From UBA7957 sp965224675 (GTDB lineage Bacteria; Pseudomonadota; Gammaproteobacteria; Granulosicoccales; Granulosicoccaceae), in contig CBDDAA010000002.1 of the NCBI GenBank assembly GCA_965224675.1, positions 1,054,001 to 1,118,000 on the forward strand: DNA of 64,000 nucleotides. Direction: 5' to 3'. The position numbers were made by a program, and so were the translations under genes. Shown piece by piece: positions 17,492 to 27,091 of the stretch (its first letter is position 1; each line of letters opens with the position of its first letter). The notes below the pieces were generated by a model that did no database searches, was not told where the DNA came from, and saw only the letters and a list, made by a program, of their open reading frames with translations.

Positions 17492-18847
17492 TTATTGCAC
17501 TAATACATAAACTGCACTGCGACCGCGCTGAACATTAAGTAATACCGATTTTTTATCCAATTTCACAGCTTGACGCATTTCTTCAACTGTGGCTATCGCT
17601 TCACGATTTACCGAAAGAATGATATCGCCTTTTTGCAGACCATAGACTTGCATACGACTGTCTGGTTCTACCTTGATTACCTGCACATAACGCCGTCCTT
17701 TTCGAGTCTCAGCATTGCCGAATCTGGCACCCGCGAGTAAGGCTGTGATCTCACGGCCACTTAGGCGATCTTCGTTAGTCGTTACGGTTGCATTTACAGT
17801 TATATTTTTACCACCTCGGATGATCTGCAATTCAACATTTTGGCCAACTAATAAGAGTCCCATAATATTGCGCACACTATCGGCATTGCGCACGGGGTGC
17901 CCGCCCACTGATACAACGATATCTCCTCGTTTCAGCCCGACTCTTGCAGCTGAGGATTTTGGTGTAACATCAATGATAACCACACCGCTATGGTTGTCGA
18001 TGCCAAAGGCTTGCGCCAACTCGGGAGTCAGATCCTGACTACTGATTCCCAATCGACCGCGCCTGACTTCGCCGTAGTCAATCAAATGTTGCAAAATTTG
18101 CCGAACCATATTTGATGGAATAGCGAAGCCAATTCCAACATTGCCACCTGCGGGTCCCAAGATCGCCGTATTTATCCCCACTAGATTACCATTGAGATCT
18201 ACCAGCGCCCCGCCGGAGTTTCCGGGGTTAATCGATGCATCGGTTTGGATAAAATCTTCGAAGTCTTCAATGTCAAGTCCACTGCGACCCAGCGCGCTGA
18301 CAATGCCTGAAGTCACCGTTTGACCTAATCCAAAAGGGTTGCCAATAGCGACCACAAAATCACCGACACGTAGCTTATCGGAGTCAGCCCAGGGTAGTTC
18401 AGTAAGGCCATCCACGGCAATTTGTACTACTGCAATATCAGCTTGCGGGTCTGTGCCGATGAGCTTTGCCGGTTTCTCCCGGCCATCGCGCAAGGTTACC
18501 ATTATTTCATCTGCAGCATCGATCACATGAAAGTTTGTGATTATGTAACCCTGCTCAGCATTAACGATTACTCCCGAGCCTGAACTTTGCGTGGTTCGTT
18601 CTCTGTGGTTATCAGGGATATCAAAGAAACGTCGAAAAAACGGATCATCCAGCAACGCATTGCGGGGCAATCTTTGTGTACTACGGGTAGCGATGTTGAC
18701 CACAGCAGGTGTTGTCTGCTCCAGCATGGGTGCGAGTGAAGGTAGTTTTTTGTCGCCTACAGATGCCGGTAATGCCGCATAGGCTCCGGCCACCATTAGC
18801 AACAATAATAGGCTAAAAAGTGAATTGATCGTGATTTTCATGTTCAT
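17492..18847 (-). CDS. degQ: Periplasmic HtrA-family serine protease, DegQ-like, with two PDZ domains
   Basis: A 451-residue Do-type protease with an N-terminal signal peptide (SLFSLLLLLMVAGAYAALP). The trypsin-like domain carries the triad H107 (NFHVID), D137 (QADIAV) and S211 (NPGNSGGAL). Two PDZ domains follow (LGISSQDLTPELAQAFGI... and YVQVIKVEPDSRMQVYGLQKGDII). Such proteases degrade or hold misfolded envelope proteins. The symbol reflects two PDZ domains and a cleavable signal; orthology to DegQ versus DegP is not settled. A second, MucD-like HtrA protease is encoded about 3 kb away. Confidence 0.88.
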   Translation of the reverse strand: MNMKITINSLFSLLLLLMVAGAYAALPASVGDKKLPSLAPMLEQTTPAVVNIATRSTQRLPRNALLDDPFFRRFFDIPDNHRERTTQSSGSGVIVNAEQGYIITNFHVIDAADEIMVTLRDGREKPAKLIGTDPQADIAVVQIAVDGLTELPWADSDKLRVGDFVVAIGNPFGLGQTVTSGIVSALGRSGLDIEDFEDFIQTDASINPGNSGGALVDLNGNLVGINTAILGPAGGNVGIGFAIPSNMVRQILQHLIDYGEVRRGRLGISSQDLTPELAQAFGIDNHSGVVIIDVTPKSSAARVGLKRGDIVVSVGGHPVRNADSVRNIMGLLLVGQNVELQIIRGGKNITVNATVTTNEDRLSGREITALLAGARFGNAETRKGRRYVQVIKVEPDSRMQVYGLQKGDIILSVNREAIATVEEMRQAVKLDKKSVLLNVQRGRSAVYVLVQ

Positions 18848-18950
18848 ACACTAACAATAAGTATTATTTATGAGTCTGTCGAATCACCTACCTTACTACA
18901 ATTGCTGATACTCGTAATTTGATTCAGTCGCTAAACTCTATTGTAACGCG

Positions 18951-21173
18951 ATGGAAGCGCCAGTCCCTACAGTAGATCGTATGTCAAAAGCAAATACAAA
19001 TAGCAGTGAATTACTCGACTACGCCAAGCAGCAACACCGTAGCGGTAAGCGAGATGAGGCAAATCAGATATACGCTCGTATTCTGAACAAGGAACCTGAG
19101 AATGTTGAGGCATTACGTTTGACTGCGGTTGTTTCTATGGAAACAGGTGACCCCGATACCTGCAAAAAACTCTTGCTCAATGCATTAAAAATTTCGCCTG
19201 AAAATGCCTCGGTTTACAATAATTTTGGTAATCTTCTACACTCCCAGAAAAAGTATGATCTTGCGGTTGATCATTTCGAAATCGCACTTAAGCTGAACCC
19301 TGATTTTAGTCAGGCCGCCAACAATCTGGGCAACAGTTTGCGTGCATTAGGTAGAAACAAAGAAGCAATTAAAAATTACCAGTTGGCGCTGGATTTAGAT
19401 CCTGAACTGCCACAAGCCTGGAATAATCTGGGCAATCTGATGAGTGATTTTCAGCAAAAAACGGAGGCAGAAAATTGCTTTCTGAAAGCCTTAACACTTG
19501 ATCCTAATTATAAAGATGCATGGAACAATCTGGGCATTTGTTACGCCAATTCTGAGCGTATTGAATCCGCTTTAAATGCTTATGATCACGCCATCAGTTT
19601 TGATGAAAATTTTTCCCTGGCCCTCAATAACAAAGGTAACCTGTTTTTACAAAGTAATCGTTTTAAGGATGCACTGGATTGTTTTGAGCACGCAACAAAA
19701 AACGGAGCCCACTTGGCCGAAGCGTGGAATGGCTGCGGTTATGCACATCGAAGCCTGGGTCACTTGCAGGAAGCCGTAGATTGCTTTAAAAAATCAATAG
19801 AGATTGAACATAATTACGCTGAAGCATGGAATAATCTGGGTTTGACCTATGCCGATCAAGGGTTGCTTGAGTCAGCTTTAAATGCATTTCGCAAAGCACT
19901 AAGAATTCGCCCGGATTATATTCGATGTCACAGCAACCAATTGCTGTTCCTTAATTACTTACCTGATTTACATGAGAAAACGCTGTTCGAAGCTCACGAA
20001 CACTGGGGGGTTACACATCAAAAGTACCCCGAGCGAATAGATTTAGAAATGAATTCAACGTCTTCCAGAGCACTTCGCATCGGCTTCGTTTCGGCTGATT
20101 TTTGCCGCCATCCGATCAGCTACTTTATCCTGCCGGTTCTACGCTATATCCCATCAGATAAATACGAAGTTTATTGTTACTCGAACAGAGCAATGGAGGA
20201 CGATCTAACGCAAGTGGTAAAACAACACTGTACTGGATGGCGGAAAATTGTACATGCTAACGATGAAGAGGTGGTTACTCTCATTCGTGGGGATCAAATT
20301 GACGTTTTGTTTGATTTATCCGGCCATACTGATGGCAACCGACTAACAGCATTTTCCCTAAAACCCGCCCCACTACAAATAAGCTGGCTAGGTTATCCAC
20401 ATACAACCGGCATTGATGCAATGGACGCTGTACTCAGCGACGCAATTAATTTACCGGAATATATCCATTGGATGTTCACTGAAAAAATTGAACATTTACC
20501 TCACTCAAAATGTTGTTATGCAGCACCGGATTACGCACCAGCAATTGGTAATTTACCCGTTAAAGATAACGGATTCGTCACCTTTGGAAGTTTCAACAAC
20601 CCCGTCAAACTGAATAAAAAGATATTCACTTTATGGAGCAAAATACTACAGCAATGCAAAAATTCGATACTGATACTCAGCTGGAAAACCCTGTCTGATC
20701 GCTCTATCGCCGAGCGAATCATTGCCGAATTCAGTAAACACAACATTGCAAAGAAACGCATTAAATTGCTCGGAGGCACGCGCGCTCACGAACAGGTTTT
20801 TATCGACTACAACAGGGTCGATATTGCGCTTGACACCTATCCATTCTCTGGCGGCCTCACCAGTTGTGAGGCGCTTTGGATGGGGGCCCCGGTGATCACT
20901 TTGGCTGGCAAACGACCAGCTTCCAGACAAACTGCTGCCTTGTTGGCAGAGATTGGCCTTGATGAACTAATCTGTTTTAAACCGGATGAATATGTAGATT
21001 GTGCTGTAAACCTTGCAAATGAGCCGTTAAGATTACAGAAAATCCGTGAGTCACTTCGTGCTGATATAGCCGCTTCCAGTCTGGGGGATGGTGAAAAATT
21101 TACTACTGATTTCGTACAGACTATTACCCGACTTTACAATAAAAAGCGACAATTATTGACATCTGCGGGTTGA
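18951..21173 (+). CDS. TPR protein with O-GlcNAc-transferase-like (GT41) domain
   Basis: A 740-residue protein, or about 730 if the in-frame ATG at 18981 is used. Roughly residues 15-340 are tandem tetratricopeptide repeats with the A-x-N-N-L-G-N core recurring every 34 residues (NNFGN, NNLGN, NNLGI, NNKGN, NGCGY, NNLGL). The C-terminal part is a SPINDLY/OGT-type glycosyltransferase (IGFVSADFCRHPISYFILPVL, VLFDLSGHTDGNRL, PAPLQISWLGYPHTTG, then DTYPFSGGLTSCEALWMGAPVITL). H111-type and lysine nucleotide-binding residues sit in these motifs in eukaryotic OGT. Bacterial homologues are suspected to glycosylate cytoplasmic or surface proteins, but few are tested. No signal peptide is seen, so it is probably cytoplasmic. 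Confidence 0.87.
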   Translation: MEAPVPTVDRMSKANTNSSELLDYAKQQHRSGKRDEANQIYARILNKEPENVEALRLTAVVSMETGDPDTCKKLLLNALKISPENASVYNNFGNLLHSQKKYDLAVDHFEIALKLNPDFSQAANNLGNSLRALGRNKEAIKNYQLALDLDPELPQAWNNLGNLMSDFQQKTEAENCFLKALTLDPNYKDAWNNLGICYANSERIESALNAYDHAISFDENFSLALNNKGNLFLQSNRFKDALDCFEHATKNGAHLAEAWNGCGYAHRSLGHLQEAVDCFKKSIEIEHNYAEAWNNLGLTYADQGLLESALNAFRKALRIRPDYIRCHSNQLLFLNYLPDLHEKTLFEAHEHWGVTHQKYPERIDLEMNSTSSRALRIGFVSADFCRHPISYFILPVLRYIPSDKYEVYCYSNRAMEDDLTQVVKQHCTGWRKIVHANDEEVVTLIRGDQIDVLFDLSGHTDGNRLTAFSLKPAPLQISWLGYPHTTGIDAMDAVLSDAINLPEYIHWMFTEKIEHLPHSKCCYAAPDYAPAIGNLPVKDNGFVTFGSFNNPVKLNKKIFTLWSKILQQCKNSILILSWKTLSDRSIAERIIAEFSKHNIAKKRIKLLGGTRAHEQVFIDYNRVDIALDTYPFSGGLTSCEALWMGAPVITLAGKRPASRQTAALLAEIGLDELICFKPDEYVDCAVNLANEPLRLQKIRESLRADIAASSLGDGEKFTTDFVQTITRLYNKKRQLLTSAG

Positions 21174-21179
21174 AACCGC

Positions 21180-21824
21180 TTACACCCTATACCACACCAA
21201 AATATGATTGTTATGCGGTAATTCAATAGTTTGCTCAAGTTCCAGATGTGCCATTTTTGCTAACCGTTTTAAATCATCCACGTCTCGCACACCACTAACC
21301 GGATTTCGCTGTTTCAGCCAACCGTCAAATTGTTGGTTACTTGAGGTGATCTCACCAGCAAAACTGAAAGGGCCGTAAGTACAAAAATAACCACCCTTTT
21401 TAAGCATATCTGCGAGGCCGCTGAACAAACATTCTACATGCCACCATGACATAATATGCAGCGTATTTGAGCTGTAAATAAACTCCACACTTTCAACAGG
21501 CCAGTGCACTTGCCCGACATCAAACGCCAACGGTTGTTTCAGGTTCGACAGATTTGCATCCGTCACCCAGCTTTCAATGCCTGGAAGGTTCTCTACAAGA
21601 TCACTGGGTTGCCAGACAATATCGGGGTACTGCCTGGCAAAATAGACAATTTGTTGACCAGTGCCTGAGCCTATCTCCAATGCCTTTGAAACACCTTGCA
21701 AATAGGGGCTGAGTATGGGCAGTACAACTGTTTTATTTTCTTCAGCTGTATCGGCAAAGGGTTTCACAATACTTTTATATCCTGATGCATTACTACAAAC
21801 GAAAATTTCCGACCATGCTAACAA
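21180..21824 (-). CDS. DUF938-family class I SAM-dependent methyltransferase
   Basis: A 214-residue protein of the DUF938 group. Motif I of the Rossmann methyltransferase fold is ALEIGSGTGQQIVYFA, followed by the family hallmark WQPSD and a NTLHIMSWWHVECLF segment. KGGYFCTYGPFSFAGE marks a later strand. It is annotated as SAM-dependent methyltransferase by fold; the substrate is not known for the family. The N-terminus (MLAWSEIFVCSNASGYKS) is atypical and the true start may be a few codons downstream. It converges with the GT41 gene, 7 nt away. Confidence 0.8.
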   Translation of the reverse strand: MLAWSEIFVCSNASGYKSIVKPFADTAEENKTVVLPILSPYLQGVSKALEIGSGTGQQIVYFARQYPDIVWQPSDLVENLPGIESWVTDANLSNLKQPLAFDVGQVHWPVESVEFIYSSNTLHIMSWWHVECLFSGLADMLKKGGYFCTYGPFSFAGEITSSNQQFDGWLKQRNPVSGVRDVDDLKRLAKMAHLELEQTIELPHNNHILVWYRV

Positions 21825-21908
21825 CCTTGTGCGAACACGCTTTTAATAAGGGGCTCGCACAAGATTTAGACATGAGTGAGGTTGCCGTAAAACTGCATTC
21901 TATTCAGT

Positions 21909-23393
21909 TTATTTATTTTTTAATGTCAGCGCCAAAAAGGCCGGATTGCCTTCACGTTGAATGAGTATCGGGAAGGATTTACCTTTGGGTGCTTGTTTTA
22001 TCAAATCACGTAATTGAGAAACACTGGTGACTGGCTCACGGTTAAAGGAGACCATCACGTCACCTTTGCGAATCCCGGCAACTGCAGCCGCGCCATTTTC
22101 ATCAACCTGCAGAATTGCAATACCGTTGTCAGAACCAAGCTCTTTTTTCTGTTCCTCGGTCAGATCTTGAACGGTCGCGCCCAGGCCAGAATCATCCGCC
22201 TTTGGTAAACTTGCATTTTTGCTTTTCCCACCCTCATTAAGCTCACCAACAATTACTTCAATCGTTTTACGTTTTCCTTCCCGCATGATCACAACAGGTA
22301 CAGATTTGTTGACTGGTGTGGAACCGACAAGAGGTGGGAGATCACTGGAGCGACTGACTGGGCTGCCATTGAATTGAAGAATAATATCACCTACTTTCAA
22401 ATCAGCACTAAGCGCCGGGCTATCGGGTGTTATCTGAGCAACCAAAGCGCCCTCTGGCTTAGTTAAACCAAAAGACTCTGCCAAGGATTGATCGACATTT
22501 TGAATCATCACACCTAACCAACCTCGACTTGCATAGCCTTTTGATTTCAGTTGTTCCACGATATCTTTTGCTACATTGATTGGAATGGCAAAAGACAAGC
22601 CCATGTAACCACCTGAGCGGGAATAGATCTGTGAATTTACGCCTACCACCTTACCGTCAGTATTGTATAGCGGGCCACCTGAATTGCCTGGATTAACAGC
22701 AACATCTGTCTGGATGAACGGTACATAAGTATCATCTGGCAAACTTCGGGCAACGGCTGAAACTATACCCTGGGTGGCCGTATACTCAAATCCGAAAGGT
22801 GATCCGATAGCCAACACCCACTGACCCACTTTTACCTGATCTGAATCACCAAGTTCGGCAATGGGCAGATCATTTGCCTCCACCTTAATGAGCGCTATAT
22901 CGGACCGTTTGTCTGCGCCAATCAACTTGGCTTTATAGCTGCTACGATCCTGCAAACTGACGCGTATGTCGGTCGCTTCTGCGACGACATGCGCGTTAGT
23001 GACAATATATCCATCTTCAGAAATAATAAAACCAGAACCGAATCCTTGCCCCTTTCTTCTTTCAGGTTGGGGTGCATTGGGCATTTGCTCGAAAAATTTA
23101 CGCAAAAACTCCGGTATTTGCTCGGAATTGAAATCTGGCAACGCCCCTCTTAAGTCTGCGGTTTTACTTTCTGTAGTGACAGAAATTTTTACCACTGTTT
23201 TGCCATTTTTTTCGACCAACGATTGAAAATCCGGGAGCGAATCGGCCTGCAAATGGGTACTGAAAAGCGTGAATAAGGTTAACAACAATACCCAACCATA
23301 CGATTTTACGAGTAGACTGTACCCAACGGATAATGGGTTACGCTGGTTATTGACTTTTAGTTTTTGCTGATCGTGTACCGTGTTTAAGATCAT
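21909..23393 (-). CDS. mucD: Periplasmic HtrA-family serine protease, MucD-like
   Basis: A 494-residue Do-type protease. A signal-like hydrophobic stretch at about residues 34-50 ends at LQA-DSLPDF, so the N-terminal 30 residues are a long n-region or the start lies further in. The triad is H135 (TNAHVV), D165 (RSDIAL) and S238 (NPGNSGGPL). Two PDZ domains follow, the first with LGVMIQNVDQSLAESFGL and the second after a Lys/Asp-rich linker (GATVQDLTEEQKKELG). Sequence layout matches MucD, which restrains the envelope stress response in pseudomonads. It is divergent from the response-regulator gene by 120 nt, suggesting shared stress control. Confidence 0.88.
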   Translation of the reverse strand: MILNTVHDQQKLKVNNQRNPLSVGYSLLVKSYGWVLLLTLFTLFSTHLQADSLPDFQSLVEKNGKTVVKISVTTESKTADLRGALPDFNSEQIPEFLRKFFEQMPNAPQPERRKGQGFGSGFIISEDGYIVTNAHVVAEATDIRVSLQDRSSYKAKLIGADKRSDIALIKVEANDLPIAELGDSDQVKVGQWVLAIGSPFGFEYTATQGIVSAVARSLPDDTYVPFIQTDVAVNPGNSGGPLYNTDGKVVGVNSQIYSRSGGYMGLSFAIPINVAKDIVEQLKSKGYASRGWLGVMIQNVDQSLAESFGLTKPEGALVAQITPDSPALSADLKVGDIILQFNGSPVSRSSDLPPLVGSTPVNKSVPVVIMREGKRKTIEVIVGELNEGGKSKNASLPKADDSGLGATVQDLTEEQKKELGSDNGIAILQVDENGAAAVAGIRKGDVMVSFNREPVTSVSQLRDLIKQAPKGKSFPILIQREGNPAFLALTLKNK

Positions 23394-23513
23394 GTTTTAC
23401 TCCAAAGTTTTAAAAATTTGTTCTGATGCTAATGACATAACCCGGTATTTATTGGTTGCATTACAAATCCGTCATTACGTATTGGCTCACCTGTAGTTAT
23501 TATTGGGGGCACT

Positions 23514-24191
23514 ATGAGAATATTACTAGTCGAAGATGATATAGAAGCTGCGAGCTACCTGGTTAAAGGTTTAACTGAAAGCGAACATTCTGTCGATCAT
23601 GCCGGAGACGGAGAGCTCGGTCTTAAGCTGGCTACAGATAACGCCTATGACGCCATGATCATAGATCGCATGTTACCAAAAAAAGATGGTTTGACATTAA
23701 TCGAAGAACTACGCAAAGCCGGTAATAATACGGCTGTGCTCATTCTGAGCGCCCTGGATGATGTTGATGAACGGGTCATGGGGTTAAAGGCCGGTGGTGA
23801 CGATTATTTGACCAAACCCTATTCACTGAGTGAGTTAACAGCACGCCTGCAAGCGCTGGTTCGCCGTGCGCAAACTCATCATTCAGGAACAGTTTTGCAA
23901 GTAGGTGACTTAACACTTGATTTACTACGCCATAAGGTGACAAGAGCGGGTCAAAACATTAACCTGCAACCACGTGAGTTTCGCCTTCTTGAATACCTTA
24001 TGCGACATACAGGACAGGTTGTTACCCGCAGTATGCTGCTGGAGAATGTTTGGGATTATCACTTTGATCCACAGACTAATGTTATCGATGTCCAAATCAG
24101 TCGCTTACGCAGTAAAATTGATAAAGATTTTGACAGTGAGTTATTATTAACCGTCCGTGGTGCGGGGTATAAGCTACAGGAAGCCAGTTAA
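23514..24191 (+). CDS. OmpR/PhoB-family response regulator
   Basis: A 225-residue response regulator. The receiver domain has the acidic pair E7/D8 (LLVEDD), the phospho-acceptor D51 (MIIDRML) and the conserved Lys in LTKPYS. The C-terminal winged helix (RHKVTRAGQNINLQPREFRLLEYLMRH, TNVIDVQISRLRSKI, TVRGAGYKL) binds DNA. It pairs with the sensor kinase downstream, but 209 nt separates them, more than usual for such pairs. The layout is that of QseB/CopR/PmrA-like regulators; the regulon, perhaps including the divergent mucD-like gene, is inferred. Confidence 0.9.
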   Translation: MRILLVEDDIEAASYLVKGLTESEHSVDHAGDGELGLKLATDNAYDAMIIDRMLPKKDGLTLIEELRKAGNNTAVLILSALDDVDERVMGLKAGGDDYLTKPYSLSELTARLQALVRRAQTHHSGTVLQVGDLTLDLLRHKVTRAGQNINLQPREFRLLEYLMRHTGQVVTRSMLLENVWDYHFDPQTNVIDVQISRLRSKIDKDFDSELLLTVRGAGYKLQEAS

Positions 24192-24280
24192 CTGACTGCC
24201 AATAAGCTTCCAAGTCGTTGAAAGACATAACATCGTGATCCATTTTTTTCATTTGAGGCGAATTATCACCTATGATTTAA

Positions 24281-24309
24281 CTAGGGGCCGTTCGCAGTTA
24301 ATTTTACCG
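24281..24309 (+). repeat. Dispersed imperfect-palindrome repeat, copy a
   Basis: CTAGGGGCCGTTCGCAGTTAA followed by TTTTACCG resembles three other intergenic copies in this window (42247-42268, 60463-60501, 63650-63686). The left arm is intact and the right arm is degenerate here. It sits in the long gap between the response-regulator and sensor-kinase genes. Confidence 0.45.
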
Positions 24310-24400
24310 TTTTGCCGGCACTCATTTTTCATTCAGTAAGGCGGGGCAAGAGCCATGTGGCCGATTCACATAAGCGAGTGACAACGCCGCCGGGTGGAAA

Positions 24401-25879
24401 ATGCCTGAACACTATTCAGCTGAATTAGATGAAAATGAAGAGTCTACGCAAACGCCGTGGCAGATTCAGCGACGGCGTTTGTTTCGCACCTCGGCATTTC
24501 GGCTTGCCGTTCTTTATGCCATTCTCTTCAGTCTGCTGTCGGCGGCCACTCTCGGTTTTATTTACTGGTCAACACGTGATGAGATAGAATCCCAGGTCGA
24601 TTCCAGATTGCGCCTGGAAACAGACTATCTGATCAATCTCTATAAGTCGGGCGCGCTTGCCGAGCTGTTGGATGCGATTCAGCGACGTAACCAAATCGAC
24701 ACCTATGGTCGTTTTTATTACCTTGAAAGCGGAACCAGCGATGAGCTTAATGAACCCGATTCGGATAAACCGTTAAGACTCAAATCGGTACGAACTCACA
24801 GTACAAAAAACATGGGTGAAGTTGTCGATCTGCCCCCTGGCTCCTCCCGTGCTTTCAATCCGGTTCGCGTCGCAGTTACCAGTATGTCCAATGGACTCAA
24901 GCTTACCATCGGGCATGAGATCAGTGATGAAAAGGCTTTGCTTGAACATACCTTTGGTCTGGTCGCCGGTGCAACCGCAATTTCACTGATTTTCGCCATT
25001 ATCGGTGGCGGCTGGATTGGCTTGAGTGTGCTGCGTAGGATTGACTCCGTTAACCGTACTGCCAGTGAAATTATGAGTGGAGATCTGGGTCAACGTATTC
25101 CTGTTACCCATCGCCAGGATGAATTTGATGAAATTGCGATTAAGATTAACGCTATGCTTAACCGCATCGAAGATCTTATGGAAGGCATGCAGCAAGTGAC
25201 CAATAATGTTGCCCACGACCTGCGCAGCCCTCTAACCCGATTGAGAAACCGACTTGAAGTGACCTTGCTCGAAGACCGTAGCAACGAGGAATACAAACAA
25301 ATTCTTGATGAATCCATTCAAGACGCCGACACCTTAATCAGCACCTTTAACGCCATGCTCAGCATTGCCCGGCTGGAAGCCGGTATAGATCACGCAGAAT
25401 GGAGTAGCATTGCAATAGGTGATTTGATCGAAGAATTAGCTGAACTCTACGAGCCGGTCGCCGAAGAGCAAGGTCAGAGTTTAACCACAGATATTCAAAG
25501 CAACCCCATATTATTTTGCAATCGCCATTTAATTGCCCAGGCAATTACCAATTTAATTGATAACGCCATGAAATATACGATGGAGGGCGGCAAAATCAAT
25601 GTTTCAGTATCGGGTGATGACAAACAGTTTTTAGTTATAGTTGCTGATAATGGTCCAGGTATTCCGGCAAAAGAACGGGAACGTGTGTTAGAGCGCTTTG
25701 TTCGACTCGAAAACGAGAGAAATTCGCCAGGAAACGGACTCGGTTTGAGCCTGGTAAAAGCGGTCGTGTCTATTCATGGTGCAAAACTCAGCCTGACCGA
25801 CAACAGCCCAGGACTGGTAATTACACTATCTTTCGGTAGAAGACGCGGCCAGGAAACTAAGGACAAGTTTAATTCTTAA
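24401..25879 (+). CDS. Membrane sensor histidine kinase with HAMP domain
   Basis: A 492-residue kinase. Two membrane segments (about residues 34-56 and 186-210) flank a periplasmic sensor region of roughly 125 residues. A HAMP linker follows (SVNRTASEIMSGDLGQRIPV), then the dimerisation/phosphoacceptor helix with H272 in NNVAHDLRSPLTRLRNRLE, and the ATP-binding domain with the N box (LIDNAMKY), G1 (VADNGPGIP) and G2 (GNGLGLSLV). It is the cognate partner of the upstream regulator. The signal is unknown. The dispersed repeat copy lies between the two genes. Confidence 0.9.
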   Translation: MPEHYSAELDENEESTQTPWQIQRRRLFRTSAFRLAVLYAILFSLLSAATLGFIYWSTRDEIESQVDSRLRLETDYLINLYKSGALAELLDAIQRRNQIDTYGRFYYLESGTSDELNEPDSDKPLRLKSVRTHSTKNMGEVVDLPPGSSRAFNPVRVAVTSMSNGLKLTIGHEISDEKALLEHTFGLVAGATAISLIFAIIGGGWIGLSVLRRIDSVNRTASEIMSGDLGQRIPVTHRQDEFDEIAIKINAMLNRIEDLMEGMQQVTNNVAHDLRSPLTRLRNRLEVTLLEDRSNEEYKQILDESIQDADTLISTFNAMLSIARLEAGIDHAEWSSIAIGDLIEELAELYEPVAEEQGQSLTTDIQSNPILFCNRHLIAQAITNLIDNAMKYTMEGGKINVSVSGDDKQFLVIVADNGPGIPAKERERVLERFVRLENERNSPGNGLGLSLVKAVVSIHGAKLSLTDNSPGLVITLSFGRRRGQETKDKFNS

Positions 25880-25956
25880 GTTTACTTTCCACCCAAAAAT
25901 CCAGGTAAAACCAATTTTCTTAACCATCAGCAAGTGAAATCCATTAATAAATTCTA

Positions 25957-26328
25957 TCAATCCGTGATCTGTGATCCTTGGGGTTGGACTTTATAAAGCC
26001 AAAGTGTTTTCGAGCCATCAATGCGGGGCGCCGCAAGAATAGAGATAGGCTGTCCTTCTCGAAATGGATTTAATAGCGCTACCTGCCCTGTTTTAATACG
26101 TATACCTCTTACACGTTTTGGTGTATTAATCCACAAATAGTACTGACTGCTATTGTTCGCATTAAGACCACTCAGCCCCTTAAAACTACCGTTGATTAAT
26201 TGTGACTGTTTTTCAATTATCTTACCTTTCGCTTGCCTGCTCTCAATATTGAAGTAATAGATGAGACCAGCAATCAACATCATCGCTGGCAGAGCAGTCA
26301 GAATACTGTATAAGCGATTGGGGGGCAT
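25957..26328 (-). CDS. Small single-pass membrane protein, unknown
   Basis: A 123-residue protein with one N-terminal membrane segment (ILTALPAMMLIAGLIYYFNI) and a soluble C-terminal domain predicted to lie outside the cytoplasm (KRVRGIRIKTGQVALLNPFREGQPISILAAP, WLYKVQPQG). It resembles a small beta-rich anchored domain, but I recognise no family. It is convergent with the sensor kinase and divergent from the GST gene. Confidence 0.55.
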   Translation of the reverse strand: MPPNRLYSILTALPAMMLIAGLIYYFNIESRQAKGKIIEKQSQLINGSFKGLSGLNANNSSQYYLWINTPKRVRGIRIKTGQVALLNPFREGQPISILAAPRIDGSKTLWLYKVQPQGSQITD

Positions 26329-26433
26329 GTATATTTGAAGAAGTTATCCGTTATGGAAAACGATTTTTGTGGACCAATACATTAGTGTAAACTAATTGAG
26401 AAAAAAATCTGGTTTGGCAGAGGAAATATAACA

Positions 26434-27078
26434 ATGACTATGAAACTGATCATCGGCAACATGAAATATTCTTCATGGTCACTGCGACCTTGGCTGGCAA
26501 TGAAAGTCAAGAAAATAGAATTTGAAGAACAGCTTAGCTCATTTGATATGAGCAATAATAGTCAACAATTTTATGACTTCTCTCCCTCTAAAAAAGTGCC
26601 AGTACTTAAGCACAATGCGCTGACAGTATGGGATTCTATGGGAATATTGGAATATTTGGCGGAAATTTATCCTGAAAAAAAATTATGGCCTGAAGATCAA
26701 ACTCAAAGAGCTGTTGCACGCTCAATTGCCAACGAAATGCACGGCGGATTTCCTGCAATACGAACGGAATGCCCAATGAATATGGCCCGAACGCCATCAT
26801 CGATTGATTTAAGTGAACTCTGCCGGTGGGAATTATCACGCTTAAACGCAATGTGGGAGACTGCATTGAATGAAAACGGTGGGCCATTTCTGTTTGGCGA
26901 TTTCACAATAGCTGATGCCATGTATGCACCAATGGTTAGTCGCATAAGAACCTATAAATTAGGTAACAATAATGCTATGGTTACTTATGCACAGTCCATC
27001 GAGAATTTGCCTGCCTATCAGGAATGGATGAACAAAGGCATTGCTGAAACCTGGGTCGTAGAAGAGGTGGAGATTTAA
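26434..27078 (+). CDS. Glutathione S-transferase family protein
   Basis: A 214-residue GST-fold protein. The thioredoxin-like N-terminal domain has the catalytic-serine segment YSSWSLRPWLAM, the cis-proline loop KKVPVL and the gamma-glutamyl-binding WDSMGILEYLAE. The helical C-terminal domain contains the family N-capping motif FLFGDFTIADAMYAPM. Serine in the active-site segment points to theta/zeta-like classes or the YfcF group, used in detoxification or peroxide defence. Its substrate is unknown. The ogt gene follows after 13 nt, so the two may form a small damage-defence operon. Confidence 0.85.
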   Translation: MTMKLIIGNMKYSSWSLRPWLAMKVKKIEFEEQLSSFDMSNNSQQFYDFSPSKKVPVLKHNALTVWDSMGILEYLAEIYPEKKLWPEDQTQRAVARSIANEMHGGFPAIRTECPMNMARTPSSIDLSELCRWELSRLNAMWETALNENGGPFLFGDFTIADAMYAPMVSRIRTYKLGNNNAMVTYAQSIENLPAYQEWMNKGIAETWVVEEVEI

Positions 27079-27091
27079 AAATAAATAACCC

